From: Mycobacterium rhizamassiliense
Lineage (GTDB): Bacteria > Actinomycetota > Actinomycetes > Mycobacteriales > Mycobacteriaceae
NCBI RefSeq assembly: GCF_900157375.1
Contig: NZ_LT721901.1
Coordinates: 2,342,315-2,406,314 of the forward strand
Length of the DNA stretch: 64,000 nt
Direction: 5' to 3'
Shown: positions 47,722 to 56,282 of the stretch, piece by piece
Numbering within the stretch: position 1 is the stretch's first letter
Layout: every line of letters begins with the position of its first letter
Made by a program: the position numbers and the translations under genes
Notes under the pieces: model-generated
The model's database searches: none
What the model saw: only the letters and a program-made list of their open reading frames with translations
Told to the model about the DNA's origin: nothing

Positions 47722-48930
47722 TTAGGTGTCGGCGCCGAACCGGACCGGCAGCGACGTCGGCGATCGGAACACCTGCCCGCGGATGTGGGGATCGTTGCCG
47801 TCGGGGTCCAGCCGCAGGTTGGGAAGGCGGTCCAATAAGAGATTGACCGCAACGCGCATCTCCATGCGGGCCAGGTGCATTCCCAGGCAGACGTGCGGAC
47901 CGTGACCCCACGAGATCGGGGTCCTGGGTTGACGGAACAGGTCGAACCGGTCGGGGTCGGGGTAGCGGTTCTCGTCGCGGTTGGCGGCACCGAGCATCGG
48001 CATCACCGAGGACCCGGCGGGGATGGGCACCCCGGCCAGTTCGGTGTCGCGGGTGGCCACACGCGTGATCGACAGCAGCGGCGCCTCCCACCGCACGGCC
48101 TCTTCAATGGCTGCTGACAGCAGTGTGCGGTCGTCGCGCACGGCGTCGAGCTGATCGGGGTTGGACAGGAGCCCGAACAGCAGGTTTCCCAGTGAGCGGT
48201 ACGTGGTTTCCACCCCGGCGGGCAACAACAGATGCAGGAAGCAAAAGATTTCCTCATCGGAGAGTTTCTCTCCGTCGATCTCGGCGGCGGCCAGGCCGCT
48301 GGTGAGATCGTCGCGGGGCTGCTCGCGGCGGGCCGCAAGGATCGGCACCAGGTAGTCACCCAGCGCCTTGGTGGCTTCGGCGGCGCGCTCGGGATTGACC
48401 CCTACTGACAGGAGCGAAATGGACCACCGCTGAAACTGTGGATAGTCCTTTTGGGGTAGGCCCAGCAGGCCGGCGATGACTCGGCTGGGGTAGGGAAAGG
48501 TGAATTCCTTCACCAGATCTGCGCTGCCGCGATCGGCGAACGTGTCGATCAGCTCGTTGCCGACTCGGCCGGCAAGATCGGTTTCCCAGCGCGCCAGCGC
48601 TTTGGGGGAGAAGGCCTTGGAGACCAGTGCGCGGTGGCGGCCGTGCTCGGGCTCGTCCATGCCGACCATGACGTGTTTGCCGATCCCGAAGAAGTCCTTG
48701 ATGATGGCCGAGGAGAAGGTTTCGTTGTCGCGCAACAGTTCCTGAATGTCCTCGTGGCGGTACACCATGAAGACCGGTTTGCCCTCCTCGCCGGGCATGA
48801 CCGAAAAGTCGAGGCGCTGAATGGGTTCGGTGCGCCGCATCCGCGACAGTTCGGTATAGGGGTCGCGGACGTCGCCGGCCACGGCGTCATCGAAAGACCC
48901 GAAGTCCTCCAGATCATCGAATAATTGCAT
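47722..48930 (-). CDS. Cytochrome P450 (C)
   Basis: A 402-residue P450 with I-helix AGVETT (238-243), ExxR in EEAVR (277-280), and haem loop WGHGPHVCLG (341-350, Cys348). Trp replaces the near-invariant Phe at the start of the haem loop, a rare change that may alter the haem potential. It lies downstream of the aldehyde dehydrogenase remnant. Confidence 0.92.
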   Translation of the reverse strand: MQLFDDLEDFGSFDDAVAGDVRDPYTELSRMRRTEPIQRLDFSVMPGEEGKPVFMVYRHEDIQELLRDNETFSSAIIKDFFGIGKHVMVGMDEPEHGRHRALVSKAFSPKALARWETDLAGRVGNELIDTFADRGSADLVKEFTFPYPSRVIAGLLGLPQKDYPQFQRWSISLLSVGVNPERAAEATKALGDYLVPILAARREQPRDDLTSGLAAAEIDGEKLSDEEIFCFLHLLLPAGVETTYRSLGNLLFGLLSNPDQLDAVRDDRTLLSAAIEEAVRWEAPLLSITRVATRDTELAGVPIPAGSSVMPMLGAANRDENRYPDPDRFDLFRQPRTPISWGHGPHVCLGMHLARMEMRVAVNLLLDRLPNLRLDPDGNDPHIRGQVFRSPTSLPVRFGADT

Positions 48931-48943
48931 GCGCTAAAACCTT

Positions 48944-49144
48944 TCAGCTGGCTGGGTAGGCGACGGACTTCACCTCGGTGGACTGGTCGAACCCGGCGAC
49001 ACCGTTTTGGCGGCCGACACCGCTGGCCTTGAAACCCCCGAACGGGGTGTCGGCGCCGTATCCGACCGTGCCGTTGAGTCCGATGAACCCGGTGCGCAGC
49101 CGCCGCGCCACGGCCAGTGACTGTTCCAGTGATCCCGACATCAC
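48944..49144 (-). pseudogene. Aldehyde dehydrogenase C-terminal fragment
   Basis: A frame of 66 residues reads GSLEQSLAVARRLRTGFIGL then PFGGFKASGVGRQNGVAGFD, the last part of an NAD-dependent aldehyde dehydrogenase. The catalytic Cys and Glu region is absent. The break with the upstream SDR is at about 49170, so a deletion removed some 430 residues. Confidence 0.8.
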
Positions 49145-49213
49145 GTTGCCGGCTTGGCCGTCGACCAGCTGTCGTCAATGAGCATCCGCGACTCAGACCG
49201 ACCGGTAACTGCC

Positions 49214-50122
49214 TCAAACACGGTTCTCGCTTTCCGGGCGTGGCGCTGCGCTCGTGGCCTTGGCGGCGCCGTGCCGTGGAAGGCCCATGGCGATGCGGAT
49301 GATCTGGTGCATCGCCCTGGCGGGCAAAAGCCGGTTGAGGATGAGCAGCATTTTGGCGTCGACGCCGACGGCGTGCCGGGCGTAGGGCGCAGTATCGTCG
49401 AGGGCTTTGGCCAGTGCGTGCGCGAAACGTCTGGGCGGGCTGGCCATCCGGATGGCCAGTCGGCCCCGCCGCTCGATGGTGGTGGTCAAGGCGCCGTAGG
49501 GTCCGCTGAAGTCGCGGTGGTCCTGCACCCCGGCGTCGGTGATGATGTCGGTGTCAAACACCCCGGTCACCAGGACGCTGACACCCAGCCCGAACGGCGC
49601 GATCTCGGCGGCCAGGGCTTCAGCCCACCGCTCAGATCCGGCCTTGGACGCCGAGTACGACGCCGTGCAGGGCATCCCGCGGACACCGTTTTCGCTGGCG
49701 ATCACCACGATGCGGCCGCGTCCGGCGGCGCGCATCGAGGGCAGCAGCGCGTTGGTCAGTGCCACCGGGCCGAACAGGTTGGTGGCGAACAGCTGCTGCC
49801 ACACGTCGAGGTCGAGTTCTTCGACGCAGCCCACCGCGGTGATCCCGGCATTGTGCACCACAGCATCCGGGGCTCCAACCGCCTCGAGGATGGCCTTGGC
49901 TGCGTTCGTGATCGATGCCGGATCGGTGAGATCGAGTTGCACGCCGATCAACCGCGAACTGTCGGCGGGGGCCCCGGTGGCATCCAGTATGTTTTGCAGG
50001 CCGATCTCCGGTGTGCGCATCGCCGCGACGACTCGCCATCCGGCCTTGTACAGGTGGGCCGCCGAGGCCAGCCCCAGCCCGCGCGAGGCCCCGGTGATGA
50101 CGACGCTGCGGGACTCACCCAT
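49214..50122 (-). CDS. Short-chain dehydrogenase/reductase
   Basis: A 302-residue SDR: SVVITGASRGLGLASAAHL, HNAG (VVHNAGITAVG), Ser in VVIASENGV and YSASK (TASYSASKAGSER). A C-terminal extension of about 60 residues ends in a hydrophobic patch (MLLILNRLLPARAMHQII) that may touch the membrane or dimerise. It is part of the minus-strand run from the MpaB-like gene to P450 A. Confidence 0.87.
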   Translation of the reverse strand: MGESRSVVITGASRGLGLASAAHLYKAGWRVVAAMRTPEIGLQNILDATGAPADSSRLIGVQLDLTDPASITNAAKAILEAVGAPDAVVHNAGITAVGCVEELDLDVWQQLFATNLFGPVALTNALLPSMRAAGRGRIVVIASENGVRGMPCTASYSASKAGSERWAEALAAEIAPFGLGVSVLVTGVFDTDIITDAGVQDHRDFSGPYGALTTTIERRGRLAIRMASPPRRFAHALAKALDDTAPYARHAVGVDAKMLLILNRLLPARAMHQIIRIAMGLPRHGAAKATSAAPRPESENRV

Positions 50123-50386
50123 GGCTGACCTGCAGCGCGCAGCATGGACTGTCAGAAACCGTATCGACGGCGCGATGGCTCTGCGATCGGCCCCGTATCC
50201 GCGTCGACCCCATCACTGCCCGGCACGGTCTCCGTTGGCCGGCCGTGTCATAGAAGCTCTGCACGCTGGTCACTTTCGTGTAATCCCTTACTCCCGTAGC
50301 GCGGGTCGAATCGGAAAAGCTCGCCGTGAGCGTCTCCATCGCCACGACGACTCCTTCGCGGCATGTCGGCTCTGCGTGAGACAACC

Positions 50387-51361
50387 TCAGCGACCGCAGG
50401 TTTGGGTGGCGCCGGGCACGAAGGACACCAGTCCGACACCCTGATACCGGGCGACGATGCGCTCGTACTGGCGGCGGTTGCGGGCCAAGGGTGTTTCGGT
50501 GATGCGGCGCGGCAGCCGACGGTAGGCCCCGCGCAGTACCCGGCTGAACACGAGAAATTCGATGTCGTGTCGGCGCGTCCAGGGCATCGGGACCAGGGCG
50601 CGGACTCTGGGGTGCATGATGCCGAATCCGAGGATGGCCGCAATATGCCCGAAGATCGGGCCAAGAAGCGAATACAGCGGCGCGGTGATCGCCGGCATGT
50701 GCGCGGGCCGCCTTGGGTGCAGTGTGGCGGCCATGACGATGTCCAAAGCTTCGGTGTGGGTGAGCTTTTCGGCGGCAACATGATCGTAGTAGGCGCACAG
50801 CTGTGGATAGCTGGTCGGAAGTTCACGCGCCCGGCCGGGCATCTGCAAGTCGGCGGTGAGTGCTCGGTAGCGGTCCCAGACGGCCTGATCGCCCGTGTCG
50901 TCGAGCTGTTCACCGGTCAGCGCGATGAAGGCGCCGCGGTGCATGAAGAAGATGCTGATCAGATTCCAGTTCCAGGCCTCGGGGTTGAGCCCGCTGTACC
51001 GGATCCCCTCGGGTGTCACGCCTTTGATGTCGCGGTGCAGCCGCACCAGGCGTTGCATCTCTTCGCGGCGATGGGCGCCGTTCGCCAGCACCGCCACTTG
51101 GTCTGACGCCGCCGTGCGCCGTGCCCGCCCATACGGGTTGTCGCGGATGCGGGCGGTGTCAACCAGAGAAGCTGACACCATCGGCAGCATCATCTCGTCG
51201 AACAGGGCCGGGGAGAACAGTGCCAGCAACCGGGTTCCCATGATGCGTTCGAAACGGTGGGCCACCGAGGCGGTTGGCGCGTCAGCAAGACACGACGCCG
51301 CGGGGTGGTCGTGGATCGGTGCTGATGACGCGATCAACACGTCAGGCGATTCAACCGACAT
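50387..51361 (-). CDS. DUF2236 / MpaB-like oxygenase family protein
   Basis: A 324-residue protein of the same superfamily as the core gene at 12003-13061 but distant in sequence. Features are MGTRLLALFSPALFDEMMLP, NPYGRARRTAASD, REEMQRLVRLHRDIKGV and WNWNLISIFFMHRGAFIAL, with several conserved His. Characterised relatives are haem oxygenases acting on hydrocarbon chains. It is the first gene of the P450 operon and is divergent from the TetR gene, with the palindromic operator between them. Confidence 0.75.
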   Translation of the reverse strand: MSVESPDVLIASSAPIHDHPAASCLADAPTASVAHRFERIMGTRLLALFSPALFDEMMLPMVSASLVDTARIRDNPYGRARRTAASDQVAVLANGAHRREEMQRLVRLHRDIKGVTPEGIRYSGLNPEAWNWNLISIFFMHRGAFIALTGEQLDDTGDQAVWDRYRALTADLQMPGRARELPTSYPQLCAYYDHVAAEKLTHTEALDIVMAATLHPRRPAHMPAITAPLYSLLGPIFGHIAAILGFGIMHPRVRALVPMPWTRRHDIEFLVFSRVLRGAYRRLPRRITETPLARNRRQYERIVARYQGVGLVSFVPGATQTCGR

Positions 51362-51401
51362 GAGGCCTCTCCCTCAGATCTGGGCAGATCTGGCGCAGCG
51401 C

Positions 51402-51438
51402 GACACCAGAATATATTCTGGTGTCAGATTGCACCAAA
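51402..51438. promoter_or_regulatory. Overlapping palindromic operators between the MpaB-like and TetR genes
   Basis: Bases 51402-51425 are a perfect 24-base palindrome (GACACCAGAATA followed by its reverse complement). Overlapping it, TCTGGTGT-N6-GCACCAAA at 51417-51438 matches the operator at 38183-38204 with one mismatch. It lies 41 bases from the MpaB-like start and about 40 from the TetR start, so the TetR protein probably controls both directions. Confidence 0.8.
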
Positions 51439-51476
51439 CAGTCCGAAGGGTCAAGGGCTCTGGGATACTTTTTGCG

Positions 51477-52139
51477 ATGACTTCTGTTGCGCGCTCTTAC
51501 GGTGGCGTCACTGCCGAGCGGCGTCGCGCCACCCGGCGTGCGGCGCTGCTGGAGGCGGCCCTGGACCTCTTCGCCGAATACGGTGCGCGCGCGGTGTCCA
51601 AGCGTGCGGTGTGTTCACGCGCGCGACTCAACGACCGATATTTCTACGAGCACTTCACCGATTCCGACGCACTGCTAGAAGCCATGGTCAGGGATCAGAC
51701 CACTGCCGGGCTGGAGGCAGTCGGCGCCGCCGCCCATGGTGTCGGTTCCGATGTCGGCGCGCAGATCCGCGCCACCGCTGCTGCGTCGCTGGTATTTCTC
51801 ACTGCCGATCCGCGCCGTGGCCAATTGCTGTTGCGCTCGCACACCTCCGACGTGATGCAGCGTGCGCGCGTGGACAGCACTCGGGCGATCGCCAACGCGA
51901 TGACCGCGATGCTCACCGATACGGCCACCACTGGACCTGCTAGCCGGCTGGACATCGAGATGGCGTCGTTTGCGTTGGTCAGCGGTGCGATGGAAGTGAT
52001 CGCCGGCTGGCTGCGCGGTGATTTCGCCACCGACCAAGATCACGTCGCTGACACCGTTGCCGGGCTGTTACTGGCCATCCCCGACATCGCGGCCGCGTTG
52101 CCAGCCGTCTCGGCGAACAGCATTCCACTGCGCCGGTGA
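51477..52139 (+). CDS. TetR-family regulator of the P450 cluster
   Basis: A 220-residue TetR protein: HTH RAALLEAALDLFAEYGARAV with RARLNDRYFYEHFTDSDALL, then a helical ligand domain. ATG 51477 is the first in-frame start after the operator. Divergent placement and the perfect palindrome make it the likely local repressor; the related sites at 38181 and 40322 suggest it also acts on the SDR and AveC promoters. Confidence 0.85.
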   Translation: MTSVARSYGGVTAERRRATRRAALLEAALDLFAEYGARAVSKRAVCSRARLNDRYFYEHFTDSDALLEAMVRDQTTAGLEAVGAAAHGVGSDVGAQIRATAAASLVFLTADPRRGQLLLRSHTSDVMQRARVDSTRAIANAMTAMLTDTATTGPASRLDIEMASFALVSGAMEVIAGWLRGDFATDQDHVADTVAGLLLAIPDIAAALPAVSANSIPLRR

Positions 52140-52143
52140 GCTG

Positions 52144-52554
52144 TTAGGCGGTGGGCACCAGCGCCGAGATGTCCTCGCCTTGCAGGATTTTGACGGTCAG
52201 GTTGACGTCGAAGTAGTCGGTCCAGCGGGTGATTGTGCCGTCCTCGTCGACCACGAATGTTCCCATCACCGGCACGCCCGGTTTGGATCCGTCGGGGGCC
52301 TGAATGTAATCGAGTCGTTCAGTGAGAACGATCGGACCGTCGTGGGCGATGTTGACGATCTCAAACGCATAGGCGTCGGGAAACATGGAGAACTGGGCGG
52401 CCATGTTTTCCACGATGGCGTCGGCGCCCACGGTGGCGGGCATGCCGACGTTCTGATATACCGCACCGTCGGCCAACAGCGGGCGCAGCGCCTCGGCGTC
52501 GCGTTTTTCCATCAGCGCGCAGAACTGGCGGACGACATCGACGGGATCAGGCAT
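52144..52554 (-). CDS. Limonene-1,2-epoxide-hydrolase-fold protein
   Basis: A 136-residue NTF2-like protein closest to the limonene-epoxide hydrolase family: PVDVVRQFCALMEKRDAEAL, YQNVGMPATVGADAI, VLTERLDYI and GTFVVDEDGTITRWTDYFD. The catalytic Asp-Arg-Asp of the family may be Arg in ERLD and Asp residues in RWTDYFD. Such enzymes open terpene or sterol epoxides. ATG 52554 is preferred over the open frame to 52617. It is convergent with the TetR gene and divergent from the next one. Confidence 0.75.
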   Translation of the reverse strand: MPDPVDVVRQFCALMEKRDAEALRPLLADGAVYQNVGMPATVGADAIVENMAAQFSMFPDAYAFEIVNIAHDGPIVLTERLDYIQAPDGSKPGVPVMGTFVVDEDGTITRWTDYFDVNLTVKILQGEDISALVPTA

Positions 52555-52607
52555 CAGCGACCTCCGGTGAGCTACAGGGCAGGCGAAGCTACGGTTCAGA
52601 TACAGAA

Positions 52608-52622
52608 TGTAGGTCACCTACA
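52608..52622. promoter_or_regulatory. TGTAGGT-C-ACCTACA operator
   Basis: A perfect 7+1+7 inverted repeat between the divergent epoxide-hydrolase-fold gene and the TetR gene at 52647. It is similar in design to the site at 53296-53312. Confidence 0.65.
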
Positions 52623-52646
52623 GGCGGTATGCAATAGGCTTACGTG

Positions 52647-53288
52647 ATGGCTGCCGCCGGTTCTGAGCGCCTCGACACCAAAGCCCGCCGCGCTGCGCAG
52701 GCTGAGGCCACCCGTGCAGCGTTGATCGACGCTGCACGTGACCTTTTCGTCGAGAAGGGCTACCACGACACCGGGACCGAAGAGATCGTGCTGGCCGCCG
52801 GTGTGGGCACGCGCGGAGCGCTGTATCACCACTTCACCGACAAGCAGGCTCTTTTCGAGGCCGTCTTCCTGACGGTCGAAGAAGAACTCGTGATGGCGGC
52901 AGCGCAGAAGCTCACCGGCGATGCGGATCTGTCGGCGCTGGACGTGCTGCGGCGCGGCCTGCTCGGCTTCCTCGACGCCTCCCTGACCAAGCCCGTGCAA
53001 CGGATCCTGCTCATCGACGGACCGGTGGTGCTGGGCTGGCAGCGCTGGCGCGAGCTGGAAAGCCGCTACGGCCTGGGCGCTATCCACGCCATGCTGCACC
53101 GCGCCGCCGACGAGGGTGACCTAGCCACGGCACTGTCGATCGACGTGCTCGCGCATCTGCTGCTCGCGGCCGCCGACGAGGCCGCACTGTTCATCGCCAA
53201 CGCCGCCGATCAGGTCGCAGCGCGCGATCGAGCGGTGCACACCCTGGATGCACTCGTCGAAGGGTTGCGCAACACCGACCGCGAATGA
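52647..53288 (+). CDS. TetR-family regulator
   Basis: A 213-residue TetR protein with HTH RAALIDAARDLFVEKGYHDT and GTRGALYHHFTDKQALFEAV. ATG 52647 (alternative GTG 52644). Inverted repeats with TAC/GTA arms lie on both sides of the gene, one controlling its own promoter and the epoxide-hydrolase-fold gene and the other the hydrolase-methyltransferase pair, so it is the likely regulator of all four genes. Confidence 0.87.
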   Translation: MAAAGSERLDTKARRAAQAEATRAALIDAARDLFVEKGYHDTGTEEIVLAAGVGTRGALYHHFTDKQALFEAVFLTVEEELVMAAAQKLTGDADLSALDVLRRGLLGFLDASLTKPVQRILLIDGPVVLGWQRWRELESRYGLGAIHAMLHRAADEGDLATALSIDVLAHLLLAAADEAALFIANAADQVAARDRAVHTLDALVEGLRNTDRE

Positions 53289-53295
53289 TTGACCC

Positions 53296-53312
53296 ACATA
53301 CAGCCTGTATGT
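53296..53312. promoter_or_regulatory. ACATACAG-C-CTGTATGT operator
   Basis: A perfect 8+1+8 inverted repeat eight bases after the TetR stop and 59 bases before the hydrolase start. Confidence 0.7.
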
Positions 53313-53370
53313 AGGCTCGCACGTCACGCGGGCAGATCTCATGGACAAAGCTGCCGGCAAAGGAGGCGTG

Positions 53371-54207
53371 ATGGGCAACAGCTGCACCGTGGATGACGCA
53401 GTCATCGACTTCACCGACACCGGATCGGGGCCAGTCGTGGTGTTCGTGCACGGCGTTTACGTCGGCGGGGCGATTTGGCAGCGGGTGGTGGCGGCGCTGG
53501 GGGGGCGGGTGCGCTGCATCGTGCCGACCTGGCCGCTGGGTGCCCATCTGCCGGTCGGTCGCGATGTCGATCTGGGTGCCGGCGCCGCGGCGAGGCGCAT
53601 CGTGGCCTTTCTCGACCAGCTCGACCTACACGATGTCACGGTGGTGGCCAACGACACCGGCGGCGGGCTGGTGCTGGCCGCGCTGGGCGACCCCTCGCTG
53701 GACGTGTCGCGCATCGCCAGCCTGGTCTTCACTAACTGTGACAGCTACGAGCACTTCCCGCCTGGCCAGTTCAAGCTCGTCGTGCGGTTGTGCCGACGAA
53801 GTCCCGCGGTGGGCCGAGCGATGCTCGCCATGCTGGCCAGCCCGGTGGGTCAGAAGGTGTTCCTGCGGGCGGTGTGTCGCACGCGACTGTCCGCGGGAGA
53901 ACGCGCCGAGCTGTTCGGTGCCTTCCTGACCAACAAGTCCACGCGTGCGCAAGCCGCCACCGTCACCGCGTCGTTGGATCCGGCGCTGACCCTGCGGGCG
54001 GTCGACGCGATCCAGCGCTTCGACAAGCCAGTGGCCGTGGTGTGGGGAACCGAGGACAAATTGTTTCCCTTCTCCGATGCCGAGCGGCTCGCCCGCGATT
54101 TCCCCCGGGCCACGCTCATCACGATTCCGCACAGTCTCGCTTACGTGATGATCGATGCACCCCAGGAGCTGGCCAGCGCCATCGTCGACATCGCGGCGGC
54201 GTCATGA
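53371..54207 (+). CDS. Alpha/beta hydrolase with Asp nucleophile
   Basis: A 278-residue hydrolase: oxyanion HGVYVGGAIWQ, nucleophile elbow ANDTGGGLVLAAL where the nucleophile is Asp, acid in VWGTEDKLFPFSDAERLARD and His in TIPHSLAYVMID. Asp at the elbow is the haloalkane-dehalogenase and epoxide-hydrolase type rather than an esterase. ATG 53371 has AAAGGAGG just upstream; an ATG at 53341 has no binding site. Its stop overlaps the methyltransferase start (ATGA). Confidence 0.85.
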   Translation: MGNSCTVDDAVIDFTDTGSGPVVVFVHGVYVGGAIWQRVVAALGGRVRCIVPTWPLGAHLPVGRDVDLGAGAAARRIVAFLDQLDLHDVTVVANDTGGGLVLAALGDPSLDVSRIASLVFTNCDSYEHFPPGQFKLVVRLCRRSPAVGRAMLAMLASPVGQKVFLRAVCRTRLSAGERAELFGAFLTNKSTRAQAATVTASLDPALTLRAVDAIQRFDKPVAVVWGTEDKLFPFSDAERLARDFPRATLITIPHSLAYVMIDAPQELASAIVDIAAAS

Positions 54208-55151
54208 CCGGCAACGACAGCTGGGATGTCACCACCAATCTCGGAACCACCGCGCTGGGGGTGGCGGCTCAGCGGGCCGCCGAGACGGCCCAGGACGATC
54301 CGCTGTTTCGTGACGAGTTCGCCGCTGTGCTGGTCGCGGCCGTCGAGGAGCCCGGTTGGCAGATGATGGCCTCGGGTGACCTGTCCTGGATGGGTCCCGA
54401 AGATGACAACGGCCGCCGGGCAGCCACGAGCGGGCGCGATTACGTCGCCAGCAGAACCGTGCACTTCGACGACTTCCTCGCCGCCGCCGTCACCGCGGGA
54501 ATCCGTCAGGTGGTCATCCTCGCTGCCGGTCTGGATGCCCGGTCGTATCGCTTGAACAGCCTGTCCGGGGTGGTGGTCTACGAAGTGGATCAACCCAATG
54601 TCCTGGGTTTCAAGCACACCGTGTTGCGGGCGCATGGCGCGGTGCCGGTGGCGGATATGCGTGCGGTGCCGGTCGATCTTCGCGACGACGAGTGGCCCTC
54701 AGCGCTGAGCTCGGCGGGCTTTGATGCCTCGGCGTCCACGGCGTGGCTGGTGGAAGGGCTGCTTCCGTACCTGTCGTCTGCCGATCAGGAGCACCTCTTC
54801 GACCGGGTACTCGGGCTCAGCGCCGAGGGTAGCTGTATCGGAGCGGACGCCTATCCCAGTGCGTCGACCCATCTCGGTGAGGATCGGATGAGCAGCTGGC
54901 GGCAGGGGGCCGCTGAGATGCGCGACAAGATCGGCGTCGCCATGGACGTGGCGGCCTACATCAAGCACGAGGACCTCACCGACATTGCCGATTGGCTTGC
55001 GCGCCGCGGATGGATCGTCGACGCCCTCGACAGCCGCGAGCTGATGGCGCGCCTCGGGCGCGCTCTGCCTGCCGACCTGATCGGTGTCCTTCCGATCAGC
55101 TCCCTGATCACCGCCACAATGCCTCCGGGATCTGCCCTGACCAGCCCATGA
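54204..55151 (+). CDS. SAM methyltransferase, leucine carboxyl methyltransferase (PPM) type
   Basis: A 315-residue methyltransferase with NLGTTALGVAAQRAAETAQD, SAM-binding VVILAAGLDARSYRLNSL and VPVDLRDDEWPSALSSAGFD, plus WLVEGLLPYLSSADQEHLFD. It belongs to the same family as the core gene at 14071-14970. Overlap with the hydrolase gene suggests the two act in one pathway, perhaps carboxyl methylation. Confidence 0.87.
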   Translation: MTGNDSWDVTTNLGTTALGVAAQRAAETAQDDPLFRDEFAAVLVAAVEEPGWQMMASGDLSWMGPEDDNGRRAATSGRDYVASRTVHFDDFLAAAVTAGIRQVVILAAGLDARSYRLNSLSGVVVYEVDQPNVLGFKHTVLRAHGAVPVADMRAVPVDLRDDEWPSALSSAGFDASASTAWLVEGLLPYLSSADQEHLFDRVLGLSAEGSCIGADAYPSASTHLGEDRMSSWRQGAAEMRDKIGVAMDVAAYIKHEDLTDIADWLARRGWIVDALDSRELMARLGRALPADLIGVLPISSLITATMPPGSALTSP

Positions 55152-55225
55152 CGTCTACAGCCGCATTTCGTGACTGGTCACCGCGGTGATTCATTCGGCA
55201 TGTTCGGTCGCGCCGTTCTTGGCTT

Positions 55226-55516
55226 TCAGTCGCAGCGATGCAGGAAACCGTGCAGGATCGCTTGGACGAGTTCGTCGACGATCGCCTCACGGGAAGGCTG
55301 GTTGGCCCCGAAGAAGGTCGAGCGCAAAGCGACCATGCCGGCGATCGTTGCGACCGTGGTGTGCGCGGGCAGGTCGGGCCGACCGGCCCGCAACCCGCGC
55401 AGACGCATGCCCTCAGCGCTGATCTGACCGAGCACGCCGAGCGCCCGCGTGATGTCGGCGATACCCGCGTCGGCGATCTCGTCCTCGCTGAGCGTCTCCG
55501 ATGCGACGAGCGTCGA
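55226..55516 (-). pseudogene. TetR regulator, C-terminal fragment
   Basis: Reads STLVASETLSEDEIADAGIA, DITRALGVLGQISAEGMRLR, ATIAGMVALRSTFFGANQPS and VDELVQAILHGFLHRCD to a stop at 55226. It is a TetR ligand-binding end without its DNA-binding domain. At about 55516 it is joined to the truncated hydrolase copy, so a deletion links the two. Confidence 0.65.
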
Positions 55517-55754
55517 CTGAGGCCATGCTCCACAGGTCGCTGCGCCCAATGCCGGGTCGGTCAATAGCGATGATCTCCGCGCCACAAGATTGCGCCGCCT
55601 CGTCCATCACCGTGGCGTCCATACCGCAACTGAGTCCGCCGTGATTCCACACCAACGGCCATCCACCCGGCGACCCAAACCGCCACACACCCACCTGATG
55701 CGAATCGACCAGCACGGTCGAAACTGAACCTGCGCCAGCTTTGTTGCTCTGCAC
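55517..55754 (-). pseudogene. Truncated second copy of the island alpha/beta hydrolase
   Basis: From GTG 55754 it reads VSTVLVDSHQVGVWRFGSPG, WNHGGLSCGMDATVMDEAAQ and IAIDRPGIGRSDLWSMAS, nearly identical to the copy at 39154-39657. It is cut before the nucleophile. Upstream bases, including the GAACCAAATATCTGTTC motif and an IS1-like transposase tail, are duplicated too. Confidence 0.85.
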
Positions 55755-55796
55755 TGATCCTCCCCAAGTCATTCGCCGAAGACGCGTCCTGGCATT

Positions 55797-55813
55797 GAAC
55801 CAAATATCTGTTC
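55797..55813. promoter_or_regulatory. GAACCAAATATCTGTTC motif, second copy
   Basis: Identical over 17 bases to 39705-39721 and in the same place relative to the hydrolase copy. Confidence 0.5.
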
Positions 55814-55867
55814 CGCGCAGGCTGTATTCTTCTCATTTGTGGCGGTGCACTGTCGTGGCCAGGGAAG

Positions 55868-56150
55868 CTAGTCGAGTAGCGCTGTGATGTCGCGGTGCGT
55901 CCACACGCGGTTGGCGACCCCGGCAGCCATCGCGGGTGTCGTTTTTCGGGCGGGCGAAGTTGTAGTACATGTAGTGCAGCGACACCGCGCATGCCAGGTT
56001 CTCCACCTTTTTGGAGAAGCCGTTGGTGAGCCGGGTGAACCGCCGCATACACATCCGCATGGATAGGTTCTGCCGCTTGACATACGTCGTGGAAGCTTTG
56101 TTGAGATCCTGTTGCTTGACTTCCACAACCGGCCAGGCCGAAGCTGCCTG
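55868..56150 (-). pseudogene. IS1-like transposase, C-terminal fragment with frameshift
   Basis: One frame gives STTYVKRQNLSMRMCMRRFT, RLTNGFSKKVENLACAVSLH and YMYYNF, then a shift leads to TPAMAAGVANRVWTHRDITA and LLD before the stop at 55868. This is the end of an IS1-family-type transposase (usual form ERQNLTMRMSMRRFTRLTN). Ends of the element are not seen. The last few codons are also found at 39781-39797. Confidence 0.65.
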
Positions 56151-56153
56151 GTT

Positions 56154-56170
56154 GAACCAAATATATGTTC
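56154..56170. promoter_or_regulatory. GAACCAAATATATGTTC motif, third copy
   Basis: One base from the other two copies and about 110 bases before the HSL-type hydrolase. Confidence 0.45.
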
Positions 56171-56282
56171 CCGCTACAGTCCCCGGAAAGGAAGTCGCGA
56201 AACGCGCGAGGCGTGACAGGAAGCCTCGCTGGTAGCCGGGGTTTCGGTGCTCGCTGACCTCGAATGACACAAGGGGCTAGCT

